Origin: CAIUGU01 sp040080215 | GTDB lineage: Bacteria > Pseudomonadota > Gammaproteobacteria > Steroidobacterales > Steroidobacteraceae | NCBI GenBank assembly: GCA_040080215.1 | Contig: JBEBIT010000066.1 | Location: 1 to 16,267 of the forward strand | DNA length: 16,267 bases | Reading direction: 5' to 3' | In this document: positions 1 through 9,900 of the stretch, one piece after another | Numbering within the stretch: position 1 is the first letter of the stretch | How the letters are laid out: every line of letters starts with the position of its first letter | Program-made: the position numbers and the translations under genes | The notes under the pieces: model-generated | What the model was told of the DNA's origin: nothing | What the model saw: only the letters and a program-made list of their open reading frames with translations | Databases searched by the model: none

Positions 1-9
1 CCAGGGGCA

Positions 10-29
10 GGGGTAACTCCTGGGGTAAC
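10..29. repeat. Two direct copies of GGGGTAAC at the left edge
   Basis: The octamer GGGGTAAC occurs at 10-17 and again at 22-29, a 12-bp period. The same stretch holds a short inverted pair, CCAGG (1-5) and CCTGG (19-23). No gene is seen in 1-195. The reading frame open from a TTG at 58 lacks transporter-like sequence before residue 47, so I treat 1-195 as the upstream region of the symporter gene. I see no convincing sigma-70 promoter there. The repeat could be chance, a regulator site, or the end of an element lying to the left of the window. Confidence 0.3.
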
Positions 30-195
30 GGAGAATTGCGCGTGGCGAGAAGTCTATTTGGAACAGCTGGTTGAGCTGGATTTTAGAATCCCTCAGCCGG
101 CACCATTCCATAGTCCGCGGATCTCCCGCCGCGGCAGTAGGCATCCATGTCAGTATCGGGCTATTCCGTTTTCTGATGCAGCCCGCCTGTCACCT

Positions 196-1521
196 ATGGC
201 AGAAACCGATTCGCAACTCGCCAACCGCATCCTCTTTGGCCTGCTCGTCGGCGCTGTAGCAGGCGTGCTTGTGCTGGTTGCGGGCACGTTCTTCCCGCAG
301 GTGCCGGAGGTGGCGCGCACGGTAGCCACTGCCATCCTCGATCCACTTGGCCAGGTGTTCCTGCGCCTGCTCTTCTTCGTGGTCGTCCCGCTGATCTTTG
401 CGTCGCTGGCAAACGGCGTACTGCAGATCGGACGACTAGGAAACCTCGGGCCGTTGGCCGGCAAGACGTTCGCGCTGTTTGCGGCCAACATGGCGATCGC
501 CGTGGTACTCGGCCTCGTGATGATGAACCTGCTGGATCCCGGTGGCCGCATCGATCCTGCAACGCAGGCGGAGCTCGCGGCGCAGTACGGCGGCGCAGCC
601 CAGGGACATATCGACAGCCATGCCCAGCAACCGCCGCTGAGCCTTGCGTCCCTGGTCCAGGTCTTCATGCCCCGCAACCTGTTCGGCGCCGTCGTGGGGA
701 ACAGCCGCGACCTGCTCGGGGAGATGCTGCCGCTGATCGTGTTCGCGTTGCTGGTCGGCGCGGCCGGCACCAAGCTCGATGTGCAGAAGCGCGACCTGCT
801 CCGTGGCGGGCTCGACCTGATCGTCGAACTGATGACGGGCATCGTGCATTTCGCGTTGAAACTGGCGCCCTATGCCGTGCCGGCGATGATCTTCAGCGTC
901 GTGGTCAAGATCGGCTTCGACATCCTGCTTGCGCTGGGGCTGTTTGTGGCGGGCACGCTCGCCATCATGGCGTTGCATTTGTTCGGTACGTTGTCGCTGT
1001 GGCTCAAGCTGGGGACGCGTCATGGCCCGCTGCACTTCTTCAGGAAGATCTCGCCTGTGCTGGTGACGGCCTTTTCGACGAGTTCCAGCAACGCGACGCT
1101 TCCTGCGTCGCTGACCACGGCGCGCGAGGTGCTGGGTATTCGCCCCACGACGGCTGGCTTCGTGCTGCCGCTCGGGGCGACCATGAACATGAGCGGGACC
1201 GCGTTGTTCGAGGGCTGCGTCGTGTTGTTCGTCGCGCAGGTCTTCGGGGTGGAACTGACTTTGGGTCAGCAACTCACGCTGGTGATCCTGTCGGTGCTGA
1301 GTGCGGTGGCTGTTGCCGGGATTCCGGGCGGGTCCCTGCCGGTTGTCGCGGGGCTACTGATCACCTTCGGCCTGCCGCCTGAAGGCATCGGCATCGTGCT
1401 CGGGGTGGATCGCATCCTCGACATGGCTCGCACGACACTCAATGTCGGTGCGGACCTCGTGACGGCAGCCATCGTCGACGAGCAGACACCCGACAGCGCT
1501 CCGCCCCGACCGGAAGGGTAG
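196..1521 (+). CDS. Dicarboxylate/amino acid:cation symporter (DAACS family)
   Basis: Inner-membrane secondary transporter that couples uptake of acidic amino acids or C4-dicarboxylates to Na+ or H+. The 441-residue protein is of normal family length and hydrophobic throughout. The family signatures are in order: the serine-rich hairpin FSTSSSNATLP (293-303), GATMNMSGTALFEG (327-340), the second hairpin GIPGGSLP (375-382) and helix 8 with DRILDMARTTLN (405-416) followed by D420. By the archaeal GltPh template, D409, R412 and N416 match the aspartate-binding residues D394, R397 and N401. This favours an amino acid such as Asp or Glu over a DctA-type dicarboxylate carrier. S333 replaces the Asp that GltPh uses at its third Na+ site. 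I chose the ATG at 196 (MAETDSQLANRI) because the 46 codons back to TTG 58 look non-coding; the ribosome site is weak. The gene is probably independent of kdp, which starts 165 bp downstream. Confidence 0.9.
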   Translation: MAETDSQLANRILFGLLVGAVAGVLVLVAGTFFPQVPEVARTVATAILDPLGQVFLRLLFFVVVPLIFASLANGVLQIGRLGNLGPLAGKTFALFAANMAIAVVLGLVMMNLLDPGGRIDPATQAELAAQYGGAAQGHIDSHAQQPPLSLASLVQVFMPRNLFGAVVGNSRDLLGEMLPLIVFALLVGAAGTKLDVQKRDLLRGGLDLIVELMTGIVHFALKLAPYAVPAMIFSVVVKIGFDILLALGLFVAGTLAIMALHLFGTLSLWLKLGTRHGPLHFFRKISPVLVTAFSTSSSNATLPASLTTAREVLGIRPTTAGFVLPLGATMNMSGTALFEGCVVLFVAQVFGVELTLGQQLTLVILSVLSAVAVAGIPGGSLPVVAGLLITFGLPPEGIGIVLGVDRILDMARTTLNVGADLVTAAIVDEQTPDSAPPRPEG

Positions 1522-1524
1522 TCC

Positions 1525-1557
1525 GGCCGGCTCGGAATCGGCAGTCTGAGGCCGGCC
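1525..1557 (+). terminator. GC-rich inverted repeat after the symporter, possible weak terminator
   Basis: GGCCGGC at 1525-1531 pairs with GCCGGCC at 1551-1557 across a 19-nt loop, starting 3 bp after the symporter stop codon. No T-run follows, so it is not a canonical intrinsic terminator. It may act as a transcript-end stabiliser or pause site. The rest of the 164-bp gap (1522-1685) presumably carries the kdp promoter, but I could not pick a convincing -35/-10 pair or a KdpE box by eye. Confidence 0.35.
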
Positions 1558-1673
1558 CCCGCTGCTGAACCTTGCCTTCGGTCGTCCGCGTGACCGACTT
1601 CCGCTGCAGACGCAGGCCAGGAAACCTCTACGACATCTTTACGCCGGCGCGAATAGCCTCTCCCCATGAGTTC

Positions 1674-1679
1674 GGGAGG
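1674..1679 (+). promoter_or_regulatory. Strong ribosome binding site in front of the kdp micropeptide ORF
   Basis: GGGAGG lies 6 nt before the ATG at 1686. It is one of the best Shine-Dalgarno matches in the window and the main reason to accept the 35-codon ORF that follows as translated. Confidence 0.65.
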
Positions 1680-1685
1680 CTTGCA

Positions 1686-1793
1686 ATGCGCGACGTTTAC
1701 TACCTGCTGATATTCGTGGCACTGGCCGCAGCAACGTGGCTGTTCGCGGAAGCGCTTGCGCGACTATCGACCCCCGCGGAGGGCAGGCAATGA
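1686..1793 (+). CDS. 35-residue single-span membrane micropeptide at the head of the kdp operon
   Basis: Small hypothetical protein. It begins MRDVYYLLIFVALAAATW and has one hydrophobic helix (about residues 5-25), followed by a short polar tail (ALARLSTPAEGRQ). This predicts a single-pass inner-membrane peptide. Translation is supported by a GGGAGG ribosome site 6 nt upstream and by an ATGA overlap: its TGA (1791-1793) shares bases with the kdpF ATG at 1790. The arrangement implies translational coupling to kdpF. It is a different sequence from KdpF, so it is not a simple duplicate. My recollection is that short one-helix ORFs also precede kdpF in some other phyla, but I cannot verify homology here. 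A role as an accessory or regulatory peptide of KdpFABC is inference. It could instead be a leader ORF that only helps kdpF translation. Confidence 0.6.
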   Translation: MRDVYYLLIFVALAAATWLFAEALARLSTPAEGRQ

Positions 1794-1879
1794 GCCTCTT
1801 CATCTCGCTGTGCGGGTGGCTCGCGGCAGGAGTCTTCGTGTACCTCGTATACGCGCTCATCAAGCCGGAGAAATTCTGA
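1790..1879 (+). CDS. kdpF: KdpF, small stabilising subunit of the K+-transporting ATPase
   Basis: A 29-residue, one-helix membrane peptide, the usual KdpF size. It starts MSLFISLCGW and ends with the family's recognisable YLVYALIKPEKF tail; E. coli KdpF ends in a comparable YLVYALI motif. In the Kdp complex it sits at the interface with KdpA and stabilises the assembled pump. Its ribosome site (GGAGGG-type) lies inside the upstream micropeptide ORF, and its TGA shares one base with the kdpA ATG (TGATG at 1877-1881). Three consecutive reading frames are therefore coupled. Position immediately before kdpA makes the call firm despite the short length. Confidence 0.88.
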   Translation: MSLFISLCGWLAAGVFVYLVYALIKPEKF

Positions 1880-3678
1880 TGGCCACGGATTCCACTGTGC
1901 TGATCGTGGTCGTGTTCGTTTTGGCGCTGCTGTGCGTCAAGCCGCTCGGGATCTATATCGCGAATGTCATGGAAGGCAAGCCGATATTCCCGCTCCGCGT
2001 CGGCGCGAGCCTCGAATCGGCCCTCTACCGGGCGTGCGGGACCAACCCGGCCGCCGAGATGGGGTGGAAGCAGTATGCGATCGCGGTGCTTGCGTTCAAT
2101 GCATTCGGCGTGCTGGTCGTATACGCCCTGCAACGGCTGCAGGTCTGGTTGCCGCTCAATCCGCAGGGCTTCGCGTCGGTGTCGCCAGACTCCGCATTCA
2201 ATACCGCGATCAGCTTCGTCACGAACACGAACTGGCAGGGGTACTCCGGCGAGACCACGATGGGATACCTGGTACAGATGGCCGGGTTGGCCGTGCAGAA
2301 CTTCCTGTCGGCAGCCACCGGCATCGTGGTCGCCATCGCCCTGGTTCGCGGTCTGGCGCGACACAGCGCGGCGACCATCGGCAACTTCTGGGTCGATGTC
2401 ACACGGGCGACGCTGTACATCCTCCTGCCGCTGTCCACGCTGCTGGCGCTGCTGCTGGCATCGCAGGGCGTCATCCAGAATTTCAGCGCTTACCGTGAAG
2501 TGCAGACGATCGAGCCCGTTGCCTACTCGCAGCCTGTGATCGACGCCGCGGGTTCGCCGGTCAGCGACGCGGCAGGCAAACCTGTGCTCGAGGCAGTCAG
2601 CACGCACACACAAATGCTGGCCATGGGGCCGATCGCCTCGCAGGAAGCCATCAAGGAACTCGGTACGAACGGCGGCGGCTTCCTGAATGCCAACTCGGCC
2701 CATCCCTTCGAGAACCCGACGCCATGGTCGAATCTGCTCGAGATGCTGGCGATTCTCCTGATCCCGACGGCACTGGCCTACACCTTCGGTCACATGGTCG
2801 GGGATACCCGTCAAGGATGGGCAGTTCTCTCGGCCATGCTGATCCTGCTGGTCTCGTTGATGTCTGTCGCCCAGTTCAGTGAACAGGCGGGAAATCCTGG
2901 AATGGCGGCGCTCGGCGTCGATCAGGACATGAGTGCCACGCAGCCGGGCGGAAACATGGAGGGCAAGGAGGCGCGGTTTGGCATCGGCGCGTCCGCACTG
3001 TTTGCCACGATCACAACGGGGACATCGACGGGTGCCGTCAATTCGATGCATGACTCGTTCATGCCGCTTGGAGGCGCGGTACCGCTGTTCCTGATGCAGC
3101 TGGGCGAAGTGGCGCCGGGTGGGGTGGGCACCGGCCTCTACTCCATGCTGGTCTTCGCGATCATCGGGGTGTTCATCGCGGGTCTCATGATCGGCAGGAC
3201 ACCCGAGTACATCGGCAAGAAGATCGAGGCCTTCGAGATGAAGATGGCATCGATCGCCATCCTGGTCATGCCATTCATCGTCCTGGGCGGGACGGCCGTG
3301 GCGGTCATGACTGAGGCAGGACGCGCTGGCGTGGCCAATCCGGGAGCACATGGCTTCAGCGAGATCCTTTACGCGTTCTCGTCAGCGGGTAACAACAACG
3401 GCAGCGCGTTTGCCGGACTGTCTGCCAACACCCCGTTCTACAACCTGGCGCTCGGACTCGCGATGTGGCTCGGTCGCTTCTGGCCGATCGTGGCTGTTCT
3501 GGCCATCGCCGGCTCGCTCGCTGCCAAGAAGCGCATTCCGGTCACGCCGGGCACGATGCCGACCCACGGTCCGCTCTTCATCACGTTGCTGATCGGCACG
3601 GTCCTGCTGGTGGGCGCGCTGACCTTCGTGCCGGCGCTGGCGCTGGGTCCGGTCGTCGAGCACCTGCTATCGCGCTAG
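1879..3678 (+). CDS. kdpA: KdpA, potassium-channel-like subunit of the K+-transporting ATPase
   Basis: Inner-membrane subunit that selects and binds K+ in the KdpFABC pump; it belongs to the superfamily of K+ transporters with four pore repeats. The product has 599 residues (about 557 in E. coli). Filter-region motifs are visible in each repeat: TNTNWQGY (115-122), GTNGGGFLNANSAHPFENP (from 262), TTGTSTGAVN (379-388) and SSAGNNNGSAFAG (501-513). IGRTPEYIGKK and the C-terminal THGPLF...LTFVPALALGPV are also typical. The extra length is partly an insert near residues 214-242 that contains the near-repeat DAAGSPV/DAAGKPV, in a loop of the second repeat. The ATG at 1879 overlaps the kdpF stop and is preceded by GGAG within kdpF. 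An in-frame extension upstream to 1756 is only read-through of kdpF and the micropeptide in another frame. Confidence 0.97.
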   Translation: MATDSTVLIVVVFVLALLCVKPLGIYIANVMEGKPIFPLRVGASLESALYRACGTNPAAEMGWKQYAIAVLAFNAFGVLVVYALQRLQVWLPLNPQGFASVSPDSAFNTAISFVTNTNWQGYSGETTMGYLVQMAGLAVQNFLSAATGIVVAIALVRGLARHSAATIGNFWVDVTRATLYILLPLSTLLALLLASQGVIQNFSAYREVQTIEPVAYSQPVIDAAGSPVSDAAGKPVLEAVSTHTQMLAMGPIASQEAIKELGTNGGGFLNANSAHPFENPTPWSNLLEMLAILLIPTALAYTFGHMVGDTRQGWAVLSAMLILLVSLMSVAQFSEQAGNPGMAALGVDQDMSATQPGGNMEGKEARFGIGASALFATITTGTSTGAVNSMHDSFMPLGGAVPLFLMQLGEVAPGGVGTGLYSMLVFAIIGVFIAGLMIGRTPEYIGKKIEAFEMKMASIAILVMPFIVLGGTAVAVMTEAGRAGVANPGAHGFSEILYAFSSAGNNNGSAFAGLSANTPFYNLALGLAMWLGRFWPIVAVLAIAGSLAAKKRIPVTPGTMPTHGPLFITLLIGTVLLVGALTFVPALALGPVVEHLLSR

Positions 3679-3711
3679 GCCTTCATCTCACGGGATTCAA
3701 GTAAAGCAACC

Positions 3712-5793
<2,082 letters not shown>

Positions 5794-5804
5794 AGGAGTC
5801 GACC

Positions 5805-6389
5805 ATGGCTAACAGCTTCATTCGTCCTGCGATCGTCCTGTTCGTGGCAATGGCGGTGCTGACCGGGTTCCTGTATCCGCTCTTGATCACGGGAGCCGCC
5901 ACGGGGCTGTTTCCTGCAAGGGTGGCGGGCAGCTTGATTGAGCAGGGTGGCGAGGTCGTCGGCTCGTCCCTGATCGGGCAGTCCTTTTCTGATCCAAAGT
6001 ACTTCTGGGGACGACCCTCTGCTACCGGGCCCATGCCCTACAACGCGGCCGCTTCGTCGGGCTCCAATCAGGGTCCACTGAACCCGGCCTTGCTGGAGGC
6101 AGTGCAGGCGCGGGTCGCGGCGTTGCGAGCGGCGGATCCGGGTAACCCGGCGCCGGTACCGGTCGACCTCGTGACCGCGTCAGGCAGCGGCCTCGATCCT
6201 CACATGAGCATCGCGGCTGCCAACTACCAGATCCCTCGTGTCGCACGAGTCCGCTCGCTTGAGGTTGAGCAGGTGCGACAACTGGTCGCTGCCAGCACGG
6301 AGCGCAGCGTGCCGGGGTTCCTGGGTCCGCCGCGGGTGAATGTACTTGCACTCAACAGGGCCCTCGACGATCTTGCCAAGGCAAATTAG
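5805..6389 (+). CDS. kdpC: KdpC, assembly and nucleotide-binding-associated subunit of the K+ pump
   Basis: Single-span inner-membrane subunit of KdpFABC that assists assembly and raises ATP affinity of KdpB. The product has 194 residues (about 190 in E. coli). A hydrophobic helix spans about residues 8-32, followed by the periplasmic domain with the conserved block SFSDPKYFWGRPSATG and PYNAAASSGSNQGP, and later HMSIAAANYQIPRVAR. The ATG at 5805 is fixed by AAGGAG (5793-5798) with a 6-nt spacer, which begins within the kdpB stop codon. The gene ends 57 bp before kdpD. Confidence 0.97.
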   Translation: MANSFIRPAIVLFVAMAVLTGFLYPLLITGAATGLFPARVAGSLIEQGGEVVGSSLIGQSFSDPKYFWGRPSATGPMPYNAAASSGSNQGPLNPALLEAVQARVAALRAADPGNPAPVPVDLVTASGSGLDPHMSIAAANYQIPRVARVRSLEVEQVRQLVAASTERSVPGFLGPPRVNVLALNRALDDLAKAN

Positions 6390-6408
6390 AGGCTGCTGGC
6401 CGGTGCGG

Positions 6409-6445
6409 CTGGCCTGTGCCAGTGCGTCGTGGGATAGTGAATCCC
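6409..6445 (+). promoter_or_regulatory. Two small hairpins in the kdpC-kdpD spacer, one abutting the kdpD start
   Basis: CTGGC (6409-6413) can pair with GCCAG (6418-6422), and GGGAT (6431-6435) pairs perfectly with ATCCC (6441-6445) around the loop AGTGA. The second hairpin ends one base before the kdpD ATG at 6447, and no clear Shine-Dalgarno sequence is present. The structures could limit kdpD translation relative to kdpABC or slow mRNA decay. This function is inference; neither hairpin has a T-run, so they are not canonical terminators. Confidence 0.35.
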
Positions 6446-6446
6446 C

Positions 6447-9182
6447 ATGAACGGCTCGCGGCCCGATCCTGACGAGTTGCTGGCCCAGGTGCAGGCGCAG
6501 GAAGTGCGTTCGCATCGAGGCAAGCTCAAGATCTTCTTCGGCGCGAGTGCCGGTGTCGGCAAGACGTTCAGCATGCTCGAGGATGCCCAGCGGCGTAAGG
6601 CGACCGGCGTGGATGTGGTGGTCGGCTACGTCGAGCCGCACGGCCGCGTCGAGACCGAGCGACTGCTCATGGGGCTGGAGCACCTGCCGCTCCTGGTCGA
6701 TGTGGCGGGGGCCAGCGGCCGGTCGGAGTTCAATCTCGATGCCGCGCTCGCACGCAAGCCGCAGCTCTTGCTGGTAGACGAACTCGCGCATACCAACCTT
6801 GCAGGCGTCACCCCCGAGCCTCGCCATGAAAAGCGCTGGCAGGACATCGAAGAGGTGCTGGAAGCCGGCATCGACGTCTACACCACGGTCAATGTCCAGC
6901 ACCTGGAGAGCCTGAGTGACGTGGTGGCTCGCATCACCGGCGCGCCGCAGCGCGAAACCGTCCCGGATCATGTCTTCGAGGCCGCCGACGAAGTCGAGCT
7001 GATCGATCTGCCCCCGGACGATCTGTTGCAACGGCTCAAAGGCGGCAAGATCTATGTCCCCGACCAGGCACAACGTGCCCTCGAGAGCTTCTTCCGCAAG
7101 GGCAACCTGATCGCGCTGCGCGAACTGGCGCTGCGCAAGACGGCTGACCGCGTCGACCAGGCGATGCGCGATTACCGCAAGCAGGAAGCCGTGCAGCAGC
7201 CGTGGCGGACGCGTGAACGCCTGCTGGTGTGCGTCGGCCCGGATGAGCAAGCGGCGATCATGGTTCGCGCGGGCAAGCGGATGGCGGATGCGCTGGATGC
7301 AGAGTGGCTGGTGGTGTATGTCGAGACACCGGCCCTGCTGCAGCTGAAAGACGCAGAGCGCAACCGCCGGATCGACCTGATGCGGCTGGCCGAGTCGCTG
7401 GGGGCTGAGGCCATCACGCTCGGCGGGTCGTCTGCGGTCGATGAGATCCTGGAGTACGCACGGACACGTAACGTCACGCGAATCCTCGTGGGCAAGCCGA
7501 ATCGCCGGTACCGTCTCGGATTTCTGGCAGGTCGTGCATCGACCACGACACGACTGATCGAGCAGGCCGCAGATTTCGATGTCGTTGTCGTCGGCGGTGA
7601 GGTTCGCGACCCGCCTTCTGCCGCGATCACCAGCCGCATCGATGCAGCCGATCATGGAGCAGGGTCCGACAAGCAGCGATGGCCGCACTTCGCAAAGGCT
7701 GTCGGGGCGACGCTCATCGCCACTGCCATCTGCTGGCTGATGGAGCCGACGTTCGAGAGTCCCAATCTGGTCATGGTGTACCTGCTGGCGGCCGCGGTCG
7801 TTGCGGTTCGCTATGGCCGATATCCGGCCATCGTTACTTCGGTCCTCAACGTACTCGCGTTTGACATCGTGTTCGTGCCGCCCCGGCTTTCCTTCGCCGT
7901 TTCCGACGCCCAGTACCTGCTGACGTTCGTCATCATGCTGGTCGTCGCCCTCATCATCAGCAACCTTGCCGCCAGCGTCCGGCTGCAGGCGAAGGTGGCC
8001 GGCCATCGAGAACGACGCACGGCCCTGCTGTACGCGATGAGTCGCAAGCTGGCGGCGGCGCGTGATCGCAAGGCCATGGAACATGCCGCGATCAGTCACG
8101 TCAGCGAGGTCTTTGATTGCACGACGGCGCTCCTGTTGCCGAATGGAGCGGGACGCGTCGGGCCAAGCCGCGAAAAGCACTCGCGCGACGTGCTGACGAC
8201 GGTGGATCCCGGTGCGGCTCAGTGGTCGTTCGACCATGGCAGGCCCGCGGGGCTCGGGACGGATACGTTGGCCGGAACCGATGTCGTCTATCTGCCGCTC
8301 GTCGGGGCGAAGGCCCCACAAGGCGTGCTGGCGGTCAAGCCGCGCAATCGGCGCCGCATCCTGCTGCCGGAGCAGTTTCGACTCCTTGAAACCTTTGCGG
8401 CCCAGATCGCGATGGCCCTGGAACGAGCCGATCTCGCGGACCAGGCCCACGCCGCCGAGCTGCGTGCGGAAACCGAGGTGGTCCGCAATTCGCTGCTGGC
8501 TTCGCTGTCGCACGACCTGCGAACGCCGCTATCTGCGGTGGTGGCCGGCGCAGCGACGCTGGCGGAACGCATGGAAGACATGAGTCCGGATGAAAGACGA
8601 TCGCTCGCCACGACGGTGCGGCGCTCCGCCATGAGTGTCAGCGACCACGTCACCAGCGTCCTCGATCTGGTGCGCCTCGAGTCAGGCAGCATCCGCCTGC
8701 GTCTTGACTGGTACGAGATCGACGATATCGCAGCGACGGTACTGCATCGCCTGAGAGACAGGCTGGGGACGCGTCACGTCGTGATGGATATTCCGGCGAC
8801 GCTGCCCGCGCTCCATGTCGACGGCAAGCTGATAGAGCAACTGCTCGAGAACCTGCTGGACAACGCAATCAAGTACACCCCGCCCGAATCGGAGATTCGA
8901 TTGTCGGCGGTCGTCAGAGGGAATCAGATCGAGGTGGCCGTCGCCGACAATGGTCCCGGGTTCGAGAGCGTCGATCCTGAAGCGCTGTTCCGCAAGTTTG
9001 AGCGTGGCACCAAGGAGGGCACAGTGGGAGGCATCGGGCTGGGCCTTGCGATCTGTCGTGCCATCGTCGAATTGCATGGAGGGCAGATCCATGCCGAGGA
9101 ACGCGCGCCTCACGGAGCTTTGATCCGCGTGAGGTTGCCGTTGCCAGCGCAACCCCCGGCTGGACTCCGTGATGATGACTAA
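6447..9182 (+). CDS. kdpD: KdpD, K+/turgor-responsive sensor histidine kinase
   Basis: Inner-membrane kinase that phosphorylates KdpE when K+ is limiting. The product has 911 residues (894 in E. coli). The KdpD sensor domain leads, with Walker A GASAGVGKT (32-40) and Walker B LLLVDELAHTN (Asp111). A universal-stress-like domain covers about 255-375. Four DUF4118 transmembrane helices lie in about 411-511, beginning WPHFAKAVGATLIATAICW. A GAF-like region covers about 530-660. The dimerisation helix SLSHDLRTPLS carries the phosphoacceptor His689. The ATPase domain has the N box ENLLDNAIKYTPP, VADNGPGF and GGIGLGLAICRAIVELHGG. All catalytic motifs are intact. The ATG at 6447 is taken because family sequence follows closely; the ribosome site is poor. 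The 3' end overlaps kdpE. Confidence 0.98.
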   Translation: MNGSRPDPDELLAQVQAQEVRSHRGKLKIFFGASAGVGKTFSMLEDAQRRKATGVDVVVGYVEPHGRVETERLLMGLEHLPLLVDVAGASGRSEFNLDAALARKPQLLLVDELAHTNLAGVTPEPRHEKRWQDIEEVLEAGIDVYTTVNVQHLESLSDVVARITGAPQRETVPDHVFEAADEVELIDLPPDDLLQRLKGGKIYVPDQAQRALESFFRKGNLIALRELALRKTADRVDQAMRDYRKQEAVQQPWRTRERLLVCVGPDEQAAIMVRAGKRMADALDAEWLVVYVETPALLQLKDAERNRRIDLMRLAESLGAEAITLGGSSAVDEILEYARTRNVTRILVGKPNRRYRLGFLAGRASTTTRLIEQAADFDVVVVGGEVRDPPSAAITSRIDAADHGAGSDKQRWPHFAKAVGATLIATAICWLMEPTFESPNLVMVYLLAAAVVAVRYGRYPAIVTSVLNVLAFDIVFVPPRLSFAVSDAQYLLTFVIMLVVALIISNLAASVRLQAKVAGHRERRTALLYAMSRKLAAARDRKAMEHAAISHVSEVFDCTTALLLPNGAGRVGPSREKHSRDVLTTVDPGAAQWSFDHGRPAGLGTDTLAGTDVVYLPLVGAKAPQGVLAVKPRNRRRILLPEQFRLLETFAAQIAMALERADLADQAHAAELRAETEVVRNSLLASLSHDLRTPLSAVVAGAATLAERMEDMSPDERRSLATTVRRSAMSVSDHVTSVLDLVRLESGSIRLRLDWYEIDDIAATVLHRLRDRLGTRHVVMDIPATLPALHVDGKLIEQLLENLLDNAIKYTPPESEIRLSAVVRGNQIEVAVADNGPGFESVDPEALFRKFERGTKEGTVGGIGLGLAICRAIVELHGGQIHAEERAPHGALIRVRLPLPAQPPAGLRDDD

Positions 9183-9876
9183 CGCGAGCCGTGCAGTGCT
9201 GGTGATCGAGGACGATAGCGAGATCCGCGCCGTACTCCGTGCGGGGCTGGAACTCGAAGGCTATCGGGTCATCGAGGCTGGGACCGGTGCACGTGGCTTG
9301 ACCGAGTTGCAATCCCACCGGCCGGACCTCGCGATCGTGGATCTCGGCTTGCCGGATTGCGATGGGATCGAGGTGATCCGCAAGGCGCGCGGCTGGACGC
9401 GCATTCCGGTCATTGTGCTGTCGGCACGCACGCAGGAACAGCAGATCGTCGCGGCACTCGAAGCCGGTGCCGATGACTACGTGACCAAGCCCTTCGGGAT
9501 GCGTGAGCTGGTCGCGCGCGTGCGGGTGGCGCTTCGCCATGGTGTCAGGACGCCGGACGGGAATTCGGCGCGGCTTCGCTTGGGCCGTTGGCTAGTCGAC
9601 CTCGAAAAGCGCGAGATCACCGGCGCAGGGAACGAGCGGCTGCATCTGACGCCCATCGAATTCCGGATCCTCGAGGTGCTCGGCAGCCATGCCGGCATGG
9701 TGGTGACCCATCGGCAGCTGTTGAGCCAGGCGTGGGGACCCGGCAGCGTCGAGCAGACGCACTATCTGCGCGGTTACATGAAGCAGCTGCGCGGCAAGCT
9801 GGAGGAGGACCCGTCTCGGCCCCGGCACCTGCTGACGGAGACGGGTGTTGGCTATCGGTTGGTGCTCGACGAGTAG
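9172..9876 (+). CDS. kdpE: KdpE, OmpR/PhoB-family response regulator of the kdp operon
   Basis: DNA-binding activator of kdpFABC, phosphorylated by KdpD. Numbering is from the ATG at 9172 (234 residues). The receiver domain has the acidic pair IEDD near residue 14, phosphoacceptor Asp57 in AIVDLGLPDCDGIE, VIVLSAR and the conserved lysine Lys106 in DDYVTKPFG. The C-terminal winged helix contains HLTPIEFRILEVLGSHAG, VTHRQLLSQAWG and the recognition/wing region ending RHLLTETGVGYRLV. GTG 9169, ATG 9172 and ATG 9175 are all possible starts, and the sequence does not decide between them. All overlap the last kdpD codons, so translation is coupled. It ends 24 bp from the convergent cupin gene, with no clear terminator between them. 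Confidence 0.97.
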   Translation: MMTNASRAVLVIEDDSEIRAVLRAGLELEGYRVIEAGTGARGLTELQSHRPDLAIVDLGLPDCDGIEVIRKARGWTRIPVIVLSARTQEQQIVAALEAGADDYVTKPFGMRELVARVRVALRHGVRTPDGNSARLRLGRWLVDLEKREITGAGNERLHLTPIEFRILEVLGSHAGMVVTHRQLLSQAWGPGSVEQTHYLRGYMKQLRGKLEEDPSRPRHLLTETGVGYRLVLDE

Positions 9877-9900
9877 TCGAGCCGGATCAGCTACGCCGCT

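Noticed and set aside
58..195. 46-codon extension of the symporter from a TTG start
   Set aside because: The segment has no transporter or signal-peptide character, and a normal-length DAACS protein starts at ATG 196.
1560..1685. KdpE binding box and kdp promoter
   Set aside because: A promoter is expected here, but I could not find a T-rich KdpE-like site or a convincing -35/-10 pair by eye, so none is annotated.
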